Origin: Kitasatospora sp. GP82
GTDB taxonomy: Bacteria > Actinomycetota > Actinomycetes > Streptomycetales > Streptomycetaceae
Direction of reading: 5' to 3'
Assembly: GCF_029892105.1 (NCBI RefSeq)
Contig: NZ_JARZAJ010000008.1
Location: 62,001-126,000 of the forward strand
Length of the DNA: 64,000 nt
Under the pieces are notes generated by a model. The model had not been told where the DNA came from. It saw only the letters and a list, made by a program, of their open reading frames with translations, and did no database searches. The stretch's first letter is position 1. The number at the start of each line of letters is the position of its first letter. Below, one piece after another: positions 37,390 through 45,874 of this stretch. The position numbers and the translations under genes are program-made.

Positions 37390-37419
37390 TGAGCCGGACG
37401 GGGAGTAACCTCCGGCTCA
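37390..37419. promoter_or_regulatory. Inverted repeat around the degV -10 box
   Basis: TGAGCCGG (37390-37397) and CCGGCTCA (37412-37419) are perfect 8-bp arms; the 14-nt interval contains TAACCT (37406-37411) and the right arm reaches the A of the ATG. Candidate operator. Confidence 0.5.
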
Positions 37420-38264
37420 TGCCCGACCGCCTCGCACTCGTCACCGACTCGACGGCCTATCTGCCGCAGGAAGCCATCGACCGGCACCGGATCGCGGTGG
37501 TCCCGCTCAGCGTCGCCGTGGGCGACGAGGTGTTGGCCGAAGGCGTGGAGATCTCTCCCAAGGACGTCGCCGAGGCCCTGCGGGCCAAGCGCAGGGTCAC
37601 CACCTCCCGCCCCAGCCCCGAGACCTTCGCCGCGGCCTACCGCGCCGCCGCCGAGGCGGGTGCCACCGGGATCGTCTCGGTGCACATCTCGGGCGAGCTC
37701 TCCGGTACGTACGAGGCCGCGCGCCTCGCCGCCACCGAGGTAGGGATCCCGGTCCGGGTGGTGGACAGCCGACTGGTCGGCATGGCCCTCGGACACGCCG
37801 TGCTGACGGCCGCCCAGGCCGTCGAGGCGGGTCTCGGCCTGGACGAGACGGTGGCCGCCGCCATCGCCCGCGCGGCTGGGACCAGCGGCTTCTTCTACGT
37901 GGACACCCTGGAACACCTCAGGCGCGGCGGCCGGATCGGCGCCGCACGGGCGCTGCTCGGCTCGGCACTTGCGGTGAAGCCCCTGCTCTACCTCTCCGGC
38001 GGCCGGATCGAGCCGCTGGAGAAGGTCAGGACGGCTTCCCGGGCGATCGCCAGACTTGAGGAGATCGCGGTCGAGCGGGCAGGGGAGGCGGACGTCGACA
38101 TCGCCGTGCACCACCTGGCGGCGGAGGAGCGGGCCGAACCGCTGGCCGAACGCCTGAGGGAGCGGGTACCCGGTCTCAAGGACCTCTACGTCGGCGAGGT
38201 CGGCGCGGTGATCGGTGCACATGTCGGCCCCGGGCTGCTCGCGGTGGTCGTCTCGCCGCGCTGA
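37419..38264 (+). CDS. DegV-family fatty-acid-binding protein
   Basis: 281 residues. VTDSTAYLP at the start, TTSRPSPETF and the HISGELSGTYEAA segment are DegV signatures; the Ser/Thr pair binds the carboxylate of a fatty acid. The family (FakB in firmicutes) supplies bound fatty acids to a kinase, FakA; no fakA-like gene is in the window. The ATG is 7 nt after TAACCT, predicting a leaderless transcript; the long upstream frame is not coding. The gene ends in a 12-bp tandem repeat. Confidence 0.92.
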   Translation: MPDRLALVTDSTAYLPQEAIDRHRIAVVPLSVAVGDEVLAEGVEISPKDVAEALRAKRRVTTSRPSPETFAAAYRAAAEAGATGIVSVHISGELSGTYEAARLAATEVGIPVRVVDSRLVGMALGHAVLTAAQAVEAGLGLDETVAAAIARAAGTSGFFYVDTLEHLRRGGRIGAARALLGSALAVKPLLYLSGGRIEPLEKVRTASRAIARLEEIAVERAGEADVDIAVHHLAAEERAEPLAERLRERVPGLKDLYVGEVGAVIGAHVGPGLLAVVVSPR

Positions 38265-38297
38265 GGGCCGCGTTGAGGGCCGCGCTGAGGGCCGCAC
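38262..38297 (+). repeat. Three 12-bp tandem repeats at the degV end
   Basis: Unit TGAGGGCCGCGY, three near-identical copies; the first contains the degV stop codon. Confidence 0.85.
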
Positions 38298-38353
38298 CGG
38301 CGGCCGTCGCTGATGCTTCGTCGGCTGAAACTCGCTCGTTCGAGGGACAAGAG

Positions 38354-38379
38354 TTATCCACAACCCCGGGTTGTCCACA
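38354..38379 (+). promoter_or_regulatory. Two tandem DnaA boxes upstream of comEA
   Basis: TTATCCACA (38354-38362) and TTGTCCACA (38371-38379) are both perfect DnaA 9-mers in the same orientation, 17 bp start to start. They lie about 53-78 bp before the predicted leaderless start of comEA. Confidence 0.75.
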
Positions 38380-38431
38380 GGATTTCGGTTGCTCGTGGGT
38401 GGCTTGCCGATCTGCTCCTACCGTCCTCGGC

Positions 38432-39616
38432 ATGAGGACGATGACACCGGGCGCAGCCCGACGCCGAGAGACCACCGACGCCGTCCGGGACCGGATGGCC
38501 AACCTGTTCCTGACCGACCATCGGCCGCCGCCCGCTTCGGGCAGGAGCCGCCCTGAAGCCGAGGCGGCGCCCCGGGCCACCCGGCGGGTGGTCTCACCGC
38601 CTCGGCCCGACTCTCTCCCGAAGGGGCCGCCGGGGGAGCCCGAGTCCGAGTCCGAGTCCGAGTCCGAGTACGACGCCGAGTCCGAGTACGACGCCGACGC
38701 CGGATCCGGGCCTGGGGCCGAAGCCGTCCCGCCGGGGCGTAACCGCGAGCTGCTGCGGCTGTACGAACGGGCCGCCGCCAGGCCGCCTGAGGCCCCGTTC
38801 GGTGCCCATGCCCATGCCCCGGCTGCGGCCGAGGAGCTCGACGACGAGGAGGTGGAGGCGGCCGAAGCCGCCGAAGAGCCGTTGTCGGTCGAGCAGGACA
38901 CCCCGGGCAGGGCGTCGGCCGCTGCGCGCCGTCCGTCCGAGGTGGCCGTCCACCCGTCGCGGTTGCGGCGACGGCGTGCGGTGCTGCCGGCCCTCCACCC
39001 AGGCCTGGTGCTCGACCGACGGGCGATCCTCGGGCTGGCGGTGCTGCTCGTGCTCGCCGTTGGTTATGCCGTGCAGCACTTCTGGCTCGGCCGTCCGCAG
39101 CCGGTCACGATTCCGACCGTGACGGCCGGCACTGCCAGTCCTGCGGCGGCGGTGCACGGGGGAAGCGATCCCCCGCTCTCGCCCTCTGCGGGGCCGCCAG
39201 GGGCGGTTGTGGTGGTGGAGGTAGCGGGAAAGGTCCAGCATCCCGGGCTGCGAACGCTGCCCAGCGGCGCCCGGGTCGCCGATGCCCTGAGCGCAGCGGG
39301 CGGCCCGCTGCCCGACACCGACACCGCCGGTCTCAACCTGGCTCGACTACTGGCCGACGGCGAGCAGGTCGTGGTCGGCGCACCGGCCGGGCAGCCGCCC
39401 CCGGTCGCCGCCGCCGGGCCGAAGGCGCCGCTCAGCCTGAACCAGGCCACCGTCGAGCAGCTCGACGCACTGCCCGGCGTCGGCCCCACGCTGGCCCAGC
39501 GGATCGTCCACTTCCGCCAGGAGCACGGCGGTTTCCGCTCCCTCGACCAGCTCCGTCAGGTCAGCGGCATCGGCGCGCGCAAGTTCGGGGACCTCCGAGC
39601 TCTGCTCACCCTCTGA
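38432..39616 (+). CDS. comEA: ComEA-like DNA-binding membrane protein
   Basis: 394 residues. A long acidic low-complexity N-terminus includes Glu-Ser dipeptide repeats encoded by GAGTCC hexamers (about 38641-38700); one transmembrane helix (about 192-212) is followed by an SLBB domain (VVVVEVAGKVQHPG) and a C-terminal double helix-hairpin-helix (LDALPGVGPTLAQRIV, VSGIGARKFGDL) that binds DNA. ComEA carries DNA to ComEC, encoded next, in transformation; natural competence is not established in streptomycetes. The ATG is 7 nt after TACCGT (38419-38424): leaderless. Confidence 0.9.
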   Translation: MRTMTPGAARRRETTDAVRDRMANLFLTDHRPPPASGRSRPEAEAAPRATRRVVSPPRPDSLPKGPPGEPESESESESEYDAESEYDADAGSGPGAEAVPPGRNRELLRLYERAAARPPEAPFGAHAHAPAAAEELDDEEVEAAEAAEEPLSVEQDTPGRASAAARRPSEVAVHPSRLRRRRAVLPALHPGLVLDRRAILGLAVLLVLAVGYAVQHFWLGRPQPVTIPTVTAGTASPAAAVHGGSDPPLSPSAGPPGAVVVVEVAGKVQHPGLRTLPSGARVADALSAAGGPLPDTDTAGLNLARLLADGEQVVVGAPAGQPPPVAAAGPKAPLSLNQATVEQLDALPGVGPTLAQRIVHFRQEHGGFRSLDQLRQVSGIGARKFGDLRALLTL

Positions 39617-39675
39617 CACACCGCCGTCCACGGACTTGCCGTCCTGTTGTCGCCGACCGAGGGAGGTGCGCCACG

Positions 39676-42330
39676 ATGGCCCTGTCCGAAGCCGCCGTGC
39701 TGTCCCGAGTCTCCGGCAGCCGTGAACCTGCCGATCTGCGTCTCGTTCTCCCGGCCGTCTCCGCCTGGGCGGCCGCCTTCACCGTCCTCGGCCTGGCACC
39801 GGATCACCGTCCGCTGCTCCCACCCCTGGCGGGGCTGGCGGCTGCCCTCGCCCTGCTGCTCCTTGCCGTCCCCGCCCAGCGCCGCCGCCGCACCGCCCTC
39901 CTGCTCGCCGCCACCCTGCTCACCGGCGCCGCCGCGACAGTCACCACCCTGCTGCACACGGCCGACCTCCACCGAGGCCCGCTGCCCGCCCTCGCTCATG
40001 CGCCCGCCCCCACCGAGAGCTCTCCCGAACTCACCGTCAGCCTCACCATCGCGGGCGACCCCAAGGCCCACACCTCCCACTCTCGCGGTACGGCCCCGGG
40101 CCAGTCCCTGCTCACCGTGAGCGCCGTCGTCGACAGCGTCACCCTCCCGCAGCCCCTGAACGCCTCCCCGGGGACCTCCCCGAACGCGCCCCCGGAGCCG
40201 CCCGCTCTCCGTACCGTCCGGACCCGGACTCCCGTCACCGTCATGGTCCGTGCCCAGGATGCCGACGGCTGGCGCGATCTGATCCCCTCCACCCGACTGC
40301 GCGCCGACGTGCGGGTGACCCCGACCCACGAGGGTGTGCAGACCGCCGCCGCCGTCCTGCTGGCACGCGGAAGTCCGGAGCTGCTCGCCCCGCCGAGCCT
40401 GCCGCAGCGGCTGGCCAGCCGACTGCGATCGGGCCTTCGCGCTGCCTGTGACCACCTGCCCGCCGATACCCGGGGCTTGCTTCCCGGCCTCGTCGTCGGT
40501 GACACCTCCCGGCTCCCGGACGACCTGGACGAGGCCTTCCGTGCCACGGACCTCGGGCATCTGACCGCCGTCAGCGGCGCGAACCTCATGATCGTGCTGA
40601 CCGTCCTGATCGGAATGCCCGGACAGGCCGGCACGCCGGGACGCGGTGGGCTGGCCGGGCGCCTCGGCCTGCCGCTGCGCACCACGGCGGTACTTGGCAC
40701 CGTGCTCACCCTGGCGTTCGTGACCGTCTGCCGGCCCGACCCCAGCGTGCTCCGGGCGGCCGCCACCGGGCTGGTCGGGCTCCTGGCCCTCGGCACCGGG
40801 CGACCACGGCAGGCGCTCCCGGCGCTGGCCGCAGCCGTCCTCGGTCTGGTCCTCCTCGACCCGTACCTCGCCCGTTCCTACGGATTCGTACTCTCCGTCC
40901 TGGCCACCACCGGGCTGCTCACCCTCGGTCCGCGCTGGACGGCCGCCCTGACGGAACGGCGCTGGCCGCACCACCTCGCCACGGCGGTCGCCGCCACCGC
41001 CGCCGCCCAGGCGCTCTGTGCCCCGGTCACCATCCTGCTGGCGCCCCGGGTGAGCCTGGTCGCCGTCCCCTGCAATCTGCTGGCCGAGCCCGCCGTCGCA
41101 CCGACCACCCTCCTCGGGTTCGCCGCCCTGGTGGTTGACCCCCTCTCCCATACCGCTGCCGGCTTCCTGGTCGGCCTGGCCGCACTTCCCGTCGCCTGGC
41201 TGGCGGGTGTCGCCCGGTACGGAGCTGCGCTCCCGGGTGCGCAACTGGCCTGGCCCGAAGGCCCGTTCGGTGCCGCCCTGCTCGCCGTCGCGACGCTCGC
41301 ACTGGCCTGGGCGGTCCGCCCCTTTCTGCTGTCACCCGCCGCCGCCCGCCGGGCCAGGCCCGCCGCCCACCGGTTCAGGGCCGCTCTGGCGGCGGTCCTC
41401 GGCCTGACGATCCTGGCCGTCCTACTGCGTCCGCCCCTGCTCACCCGACTCGCCACCGGCTGGCCGCCGAAGGGCTGGCAGCTGGTCATGTGCGACATCG
41501 GTCAGGGGGATATGACCGTGCTGCCCATCCGTTCCACGGGCGAGGACACGCCGGACAGTGCGATCGTGGTGGATACCGGACCCGACCCGCACGCCGCCGA
41601 CACCTGCCTGCGTGAACTCGGTATCACACGGGTGCCATTGCTGATCCTGAGTCACTTCCACGCGGACCACGCCGAGGGTCTGCCCGGCGTTCTTCGCGGC
41701 CGTCGGGTGGGGGCGCTCCAAGTCACCACTCTGGAAACGCCGGTGGGGGAGTACGCCCGGGTACTCGCCTGGGCCGCAGCCGCCCGCGTTCCCATTCTGC
41801 GGGCCCAGCGCGGCGAACACCGCTTCGCCGGGGCCGAGCTCTCCTGGGACGTCCTATGGCCCGACGACACCCTCGGCCCCGGTACCCCGGGCGCGAACAA
41901 CGCCAGCATCGCCCTGCTGGCCTCGGCCGGCCCGCGCTCGGACCCGCTGAGCATCGCGCTGCTGGGCGATCTCGAACCTCCGGCCCAGGCCGCCCTCCGG
42001 GCCCGGATGACACCACCGCGGGTGGACGTCCTCAAGGTGGCCCACCACGGCTCGGGTCATCAGGACGGGGATCTCACCGACGCGCTGCACCCGCACCTGG
42101 CCCTCATCTCCTGCGGGACCGACAACCCGTACGGGCATCCCGCCGCCCAGACCGTCGCCCACCTGCGGTCTCTGGGCACAACCGTCCTCCGTACCGACCA
42201 GGTTGGAGACATCGCCGTTCTCGGCACCCCTGCCACTCTCCGAGCGGCAACGCACCCCCACGGCCCCGCAGCCCTCGCCCGGTCGGCCCGTGCTCCGCCC
42301 TCCTGGGGACGAACTGCTCATCGGGGCTGA
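39676..42330 (+). CDS. comEC: ComEC/Rec2-family membrane channel protein
   Basis: 884 residues. Two N-terminal hydrophobic segments, a soluble OB-like region, the ComEC 'competence' membrane domain (about 285-575) with SGANLMIVLTVLI, and a C-terminal metallo-beta-lactamase domain with intact HFHADH (in LILSHFHADHAEGLPGVL). In competent bacteria ComEC moves single-stranded DNA across the membrane, and the C-terminal domain is proposed to degrade the other strand. It follows comEA by 59 bp and is probably co-transcribed. Confidence 0.93.
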   Translation: MALSEAAVLSRVSGSREPADLRLVLPAVSAWAAAFTVLGLAPDHRPLLPPLAGLAAALALLLLAVPAQRRRRTALLLAATLLTGAAATVTTLLHTADLHRGPLPALAHAPAPTESSPELTVSLTIAGDPKAHTSHSRGTAPGQSLLTVSAVVDSVTLPQPLNASPGTSPNAPPEPPALRTVRTRTPVTVMVRAQDADGWRDLIPSTRLRADVRVTPTHEGVQTAAAVLLARGSPELLAPPSLPQRLASRLRSGLRAACDHLPADTRGLLPGLVVGDTSRLPDDLDEAFRATDLGHLTAVSGANLMIVLTVLIGMPGQAGTPGRGGLAGRLGLPLRTTAVLGTVLTLAFVTVCRPDPSVLRAAATGLVGLLALGTGRPRQALPALAAAVLGLVLLDPYLARSYGFVLSVLATTGLLTLGPRWTAALTERRWPHHLATAVAATAAAQALCAPVTILLAPRVSLVAVPCNLLAEPAVAPTTLLGFAALVVDPLSHTAAGFLVGLAALPVAWLAGVARYGAALPGAQLAWPEGPFGAALLAVATLALAWAVRPFLLSPAAARRARPAAHRFRAALAAVLGLTILAVLLRPPLLTRLATGWPPKGWQLVMCDIGQGDMTVLPIRSTGEDTPDSAIVVDTGPDPHAADTCLRELGITRVPLLILSHFHADHAEGLPGVLRGRRVGALQVTTLETPVGEYARVLAWAAAARVPILRAQRGEHRFAGAELSWDVLWPDDTLGPGTPGANNASIALLASAGPRSDPLSIALLGDLEPPAQAALRARMTPPRVDVLKVAHHGSGHQDGDLTDALHPHLALISCGTDNPYGHPAAQTVAHLRSLGTTVLRTDQVGDIAVLGTPATLRAATHPHGPAALARSARAPPSWGRTAHRG

Positions 42331-42382
42331 ACCGTGCGGTGCTGATCGCCCGGAGGGCTCGCAGTAGTCGAGATCCCTGGGG

Positions 42383-42415
42383 GCGCTGTGCCAGGGGGCT
42401 TCCCCGGCACAGCGC
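42383..42415. terminator. Terminator after comEC
   Basis: Perfect 10-bp arms (GCGCTGTGCC/GGCACAGCGC) enclosing a further G-run/C-run helix. Confidence 0.8.
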
Positions 42416-42564
42416 GTAGCGGATCCGGACAGGCGGTCTGTTCAAGTGGAAGGGAGTGCTGGAGTGAGAGCACGGAGCCACGGAAGGCCAATCCCCTTGC
42501 GCCCCATGGCCCTCGTGGCCCTCGCGGCCTCGCGCCTCCCCGGCGCTGGGGTTGCCCCTGGGCC

Positions 42565-42828
42565 TCAGCCCTCCTCCCGCCAGCCGTCCTGGTCGGCGGC
42601 GAGGGTGTCGAGTGCGGAGAGCAGCTCGGGAGTCCAGCCGGTCTCCTCCGGCGGATCCACGACGACCAGCCACTGGGCGTCCTCGGCGTCGTCCTCGCCG
42701 GCCAGCGAGTCCCGGACGACTTCGAGTTCGCCCAGGTCGGGCCAGCGGGCGGAGAGCTCCTCGGCCACCTCGTCGGCGGCGTCGCGATCGGGAAGAACGA
42801 GGAGTTGACGGGTGAAATTCGTGGTCAC
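42565..42828 (-). CDS. Small acidic protein of unknown function
   Basis: 87 residues from a GTG (MTTNFTRQLLVLPD); acidic and soluble, with a WPDLGELEVVRDSL and QWLVVVDPPEE alternation suggesting a small alpha/beta fold like a ribonuclease-E-inhibitor-B or ferredoxin-like protein (weak guess). It lies opposite comEC and holA, whose start is 84 bp away in the divergent direction. There is no clear ribosome binding site, so a leaderless start is possible. Its presence between comEC and holA seems conserved among streptomycetes from memory. Confidence 0.7.
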   Translation of the reverse strand: MTTNFTRQLLVLPDRDAADEVAEELSARWPDLGELEVVRDSLAGEDDAEDAQWLVVVDPPEETGWTPELLSALDTLAADQDGWREEG

Positions 42829-42912
42829 CGCACCATTGTGCAGATTGCCGGGGCCGCTGTGGAGAGCGGGTCCGGCCGTCGTTGTCGGCGCCCCGTGCGA
42901 TCCTGGTAGGCG

Positions 42913-43908
42913 ATGGCCAGGAAGAGTGCACCCGACGACCTGCTCGCCCCGCTGACCCTTGTGGTCGGCCAGGAGGAGCTGCTGTTGGACCGCGCGGTCG
43001 CCCAAGTGGTGGCCGCCGCCAAGGCAGCGGATCCGGACACCGATGTGCGCGATCTCCCCCCCGGTGCTCTCCAGCCCGGCAGTCTGGCCGAGTTGACCAC
43101 ACCCTCGCTCTTCGCCGAGCGGAAGGTCATCGTGGTCCGGGCCGCGCAGGATCTCTCCGCAGATTCGGTGAAGGAGGTCAAGGCGTACATCGAGGCACCG
43201 GCCGATGAGGTGATCATGGTGCTGGTGCATGCCGGTGGCGCCAAGGGCAAGGGCCTGCTGGACGCCGGTCGCAAGGCCGGTGGCCGCGAGGTGCAGTGCG
43301 CCAAGCTGGCCAAGGCCGGTGACAAGTTGGCCTTCATCCGGGGTGAGTTCCGCACTCTCGGCCGCTCGGCGACGCCCGAGGCGTGCCAGGCCCTGCTGGA
43401 CTCACTGGGCAGTGACCTGCGCGAGCTGGCCGCCGCGTGCAGTCAGCTCACCGCCGATGTCGAAGGCACCATCGACGAGACGGTTGTGGCGCGTTACTAC
43501 AGCGGCCGGGCCGAGGCGACGGGCTTCGAGGTCGCCGACCTGGCGGTCACCGGCCGGGCCGCGGAGGCGCTGGAGCGGCTGCGCTGGGCGCTGGCGGTCG
43601 GCCAGCCGCCCACCGGCATCACCTACGCCCTCGCCTCCGGGGTCCGCAGCATCGGCCGGCTGGCCACGACCGGCCGGAACATGCGTCCGGCCGATCTGGC
43701 CCGCGAGTTGGGCATGCCACCGTGGAAGGTCGAGCGGGTCCGCCAGCAGATGCGTGGCTGGACGGGCGATGCCGTGGCCACCGCATTGACCGCGATCGCG
43801 AAGGCGGACGCCGCGGTCAAGGGCGGTTCGGACGACCCGGCGTATGCGCTGGAGCGGGCCGTGGTCGCCGTGGCGCGGGCCGCCCGCTCCGGCGGCCGCC
43901 CTTACTGA
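42913..43908 (+). CDS. holA: DNA polymerase III delta subunit
   Basis: 331 residues of the HolA family: an AAA+-like N-terminal domain lacking an intact P-loop (PLTLVVGQEELLLDRAV), and the C-terminal collar domain with GRAAEALERLRWALAVGQPP and PPWKVERVRQQMRGW. Delta opens the beta clamp within the clamp-loader complex. comEC-holA adjacency is typical of actinobacteria. No ribosome binding site is evident before the ATG. The stop lies in a 13-bp tandem duplication (43905-43930). Confidence 0.93.
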   Translation: MARKSAPDDLLAPLTLVVGQEELLLDRAVAQVVAAAKAADPDTDVRDLPPGALQPGSLAELTTPSLFAERKVIVVRAAQDLSADSVKEVKAYIEAPADEVIMVLVHAGGAKGKGLLDAGRKAGGREVQCAKLAKAGDKLAFIRGEFRTLGRSATPEACQALLDSLGSDLRELAAACSQLTADVEGTIDETVVARYYSGRAEATGFEVADLAVTGRAAEALERLRWALAVGQPPTGITYALASGVRSIGRLATTGRNMRPADLARELGMPPWKVERVRQQMRGWTGDAVATALTAIAKADAAVKGGSDDPAYALERAVVAVARAARSGGRPY

Positions 43909-43930
43909 GCGGTCGCCCTGAGCGGTCGCC
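43905..43930 (+). repeat. 13-bp tandem duplication over the holA stop
   Basis: CTGAGCGGTCGCC twice, back to back; both copies contain TGA, in different frames. Confidence 0.85.
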
Positions 43931-44000
43931 GTTCGGGGCAACGCCTACGCGGCGGGCGGCGCGATCGGTCCCTGGGCAACTCCCCTGCCGGGACCGAGGA

Positions 44001-44792
44001 TCAGGTCCCGCCGATCGACTTGAGCACGTCCCGGCTGTCCATCAGCAGAGCCTGCCGGATGGTGTCCTGGTCCGGCGGGTTGGTCTTGCCCGCCTGGTAC
44101 GAGCCCGACCAGCTCAGGTAGTACGTCAACCCGCCGTCGCGGACGTACAGCACCTGGGTGAGGTAGTGCCAGGTCCGGTCCGTGCTGCTGGGGTCGTCCA
44201 GATAGCCGATGTACGCCTCGTCGCCCAGGTTGGGCACCTCGGTGATGGTGTACCGGCGCTGCTGGAGGCTCGACCGCTGAGCCGCGAACTCCGGGCGCGG
44301 GTCGGTCACTTTGTGCAGCTGAGCCTCCAGATAGAGCGAGGAGTACTCGCTCTCGCCGCTGCTCTTCTTCAGGTACTCGCTGCAGTACATGTCGTCGAGC
44401 GCGGAGTGCCGGGTCGAGTAGTGGTACGGCGTGCCGGACTGCGCGGGGTAGAGCTGGGTGAAGCGGTTCAGCCGGGCCGTGGCGCAGAGGTCGTCGACCA
44501 GGTGGTAGCCGCTCAGGCTCGGCGCCTTGGCGCCACTGCTCACCAGGCCGGGGACGGTGATCACCGCAGCCGCCCACACCGCCGAGGCCACCAGGGCTCC
44601 GGCCACGCCCCACCACAGCCCCCTGCGTGAACCCCTGCCCGTGGGTGCGGCCGCAGGCCCGGGGACCGGCGCGGGCGGCAGCCCGGGCGGGGGCGGCTGC
44701 TGGGGCAGCGTGGACGGTGGCGGTCCGTAGGCGGCCACCGGTCCTGGGTATCCGTATCCGTATCCGGGCCCGGCGTCTGTCGGCGTGGACAT
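44001..44792 (-). CDS. Membrane-anchored protein of unknown function
   Basis: 263 residues from the ATG with a G-rich site about 8 nt upstream. A Gly/Tyr/Pro-rich cytoplasmic N-terminus (about 1-65), one transmembrane helix (about 66-88), then an extracytoplasmic domain with two Cys (in DDLCATARLN and DDMYCSEYL) that could form a disulphide. The domain resembles the many streptomycete anchored solute- or wall-associated proteins; no family is recognised. Its tail converges on holA. Confidence 0.75.
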   Translation of the reverse strand: MSTPTDAGPGYGYGYPGPVAAYGPPPSTLPQQPPPPGLPPAPVPGPAAAPTGRGSRRGLWWGVAGALVASAVWAAAVITVPGLVSSGAKAPSLSGYHLVDDLCATARLNRFTQLYPAQSGTPYHYSTRHSALDDMYCSEYLKKSSGESEYSSLYLEAQLHKVTDPRPEFAAQRSSLQQRRYTITEVPNLGDEAYIGYLDDPSSTDRTWHYLTQVLYVRDGGLTYYLSWSGSYQAGKTNPPDQDTIRQALLMDSRDVLKSIGGT

Positions 44793-45168
44793 CTGATGCG
44801 CCCCCAGAGGGTGTGCTGCGTGGTCGGTCCACCGAACGATATCGGTGAACAAGCGATTGCAAAGAGTGAGAACGCGGCCGGGGGCGGTGAGTTGCGGGCG
44901 GGGTGGCGGTGGACCGCACGGACGGCAGCGGGCCGAAAACGCCGACAGGCGCCACAGCTGCCCGGGGAAGGGCTCGGCTGTGACGCCTGTCGGTCCTGCT
45001 GTGTACCGCACCCGCGTGGCGAACGCAGGCCGCGTGCGGTACGGAGTCTTGTCGCCTCAGCGCACCGGGTAGAGGGCCGGTTCGCGAGCTGAGGAGATTG
45101 GTCGTGCGGGAGGCGGGTAGAGGGCCGCCGGTTCGCGCCGACCGGTCCGGGCGGGGCCCGGAGTCGAA
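44793..45168. other. Intergenic region between the membrane protein gene and rpsT
   Basis: 376 bp without a gene. It holds the hairpin at 44942-44993, a 9-bp inverted repeat GTACCGCAC/GTGCGGTAC at 45003-45011/45034-45042, and a 20-bp imperfect direct repeat (45067-45086 and 45115-45137, the second with 3 extra bases). The AT-richer part at 44837-44875 probably contains the promoter of the leftward membrane protein gene. Confidence 0.5.
44942..44993. terminator. Long hairpin downstream of rpsT
   Basis: Arms CCGACAGGCG/CGCCTGTCGG extended by CACAGC/GCTGTG after one mismatch; 18-nt loop. It lies on the 3' side of leftward rpsT. Confidence 0.65.
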
Positions 45169-45426
45169 TCAGGCAGCGACGCGCTTGGTGATCGCGGACT
45201 TCTTGTTGGCGGCCTGGTTCTTGTGGATGATGCCCTTGCTCGCGGCCTTGTCGAGAGCCTTGGAGGCGGCGCGAGCGAGCTCGACGGCCTTCTCGGTCTC
45301 ACCGGCGGCGGCGGCCTCGCGGGCCTTGCGCAGGGCGGTCTTCAGCGAGGACTTGACGGCCTTGTTGCGCAGGCGCGCCTTCTCGTTGGTCTTGTTGCGC
45401 TTGATCTGGGACTTGATGTTCGCCAC
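45169..45426 (-). CDS. rpsT: 30S ribosomal protein S20
   Basis: 85 residues, Lys/Ala-rich and helical, beginning [21 protein letters not shown] in family form (start codon GTG) and ending in [15 protein letters not shown]20 binds 16S rRNA early in 30S assembly. GAGG lies 8 nt before the GTG. It is divergent from lepA, a frequent bacterial neighbour pair. Confidence 0.97.
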   Translation of the reverse strand: MANIKSQIKRNKTNEKARLRNKAVKSSLKTALRKAREAAAAGETEKAVELARAASKALDKAASKGIIHKNQAANKKSAITKRVAA

Positions 45427-45874
45427 GAAGGAGCCTCAGTCTGTGATGGATCGGTCTTGAGTGTGCACCTGGAGTGCCTAAGGTCTGCTGAGAGGGCATG
45501 CCGAGGGCAGATGCAGCGCCCCACGCTACCAGGGGCTCCGGGATCGGCCCAAACCGGCAGCCCGCTCGGGCGCCGAGCAGGTGCCGAGCGGGCACTGAGC
45601 GGGCACTGAGCAGCGACCTGGCCTGGGTGAACGCGGCGAGGAACTCCTCCGCCCGGCCGGGCGGGACATCCAGCGGCCCATTCTCCAGGATCATGGGCAT
45701 CGATCCTCTTCCGCGTCCGGGGCTTGCAGGGAAGAGCTGGACGGCGCGCAGGTCCGGGCTCGTGGGAAGATGGATGGAACCATTTCGATCGGACGAGACC
45801 GTCCGGTCCCCGGGAAGCCGGTCAGCGATGACCCGGACACCCCGGCCCCCGGACCAACGGAGAATCGGACCAAG
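45427..45874. other. Divergent region between rpsT and lepA
   Basis: 448 bp containing the promoters of both genes (no consensus pair stands out), a tandem GAGCGGGCACT duplication at about 45589-45610, and on the minus strand a remnant resembling the start of an antibiotic-biosynthesis-monooxygenase gene (45599-45694). Confidence 0.5.
45599..45694 (-). pseudogene. Possible 5' remnant of an ABM-domain (small monooxygenase-type) gene
   Basis: Minus-strand ATG at 45694 opens [18 protein letters not shown], then [11 protein letters not shown], close to the canonical start of small antibiotic-biosynthesis-monooxygenase-domain proteins (MILE-x-x-L-x-V-x-PG-x-x-x-EF-x-x-AF-x-x-AR). Similarity stops after about 32 residues at a tandem GAGCGGGCACT repeat; the frame runs on into unrelated sequence. 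AGAGG lies about 11 nt upstream. I read it as a truncated gene; a chance match is possible. Confidence 0.35.

Noticed and set aside
38354..38379. DnaA boxes as a replication origin
   Set aside because: Only two boxes, no dnaA/dnaN and no AT-rich unwinding element; oriC of streptomycetes has many boxes.
38641..38700. GAGTCC hexamer array as CRISPR or regulatory repeat
   Set aside because: In-frame Glu-Ser coding of the ComEA disordered region; no spacers.
42416..42500. tRNA-like fragment downstream of comEC
   Set aside because: A GTTCAAG word and a small hairpin are present, but no cloverleaf can be drawn.
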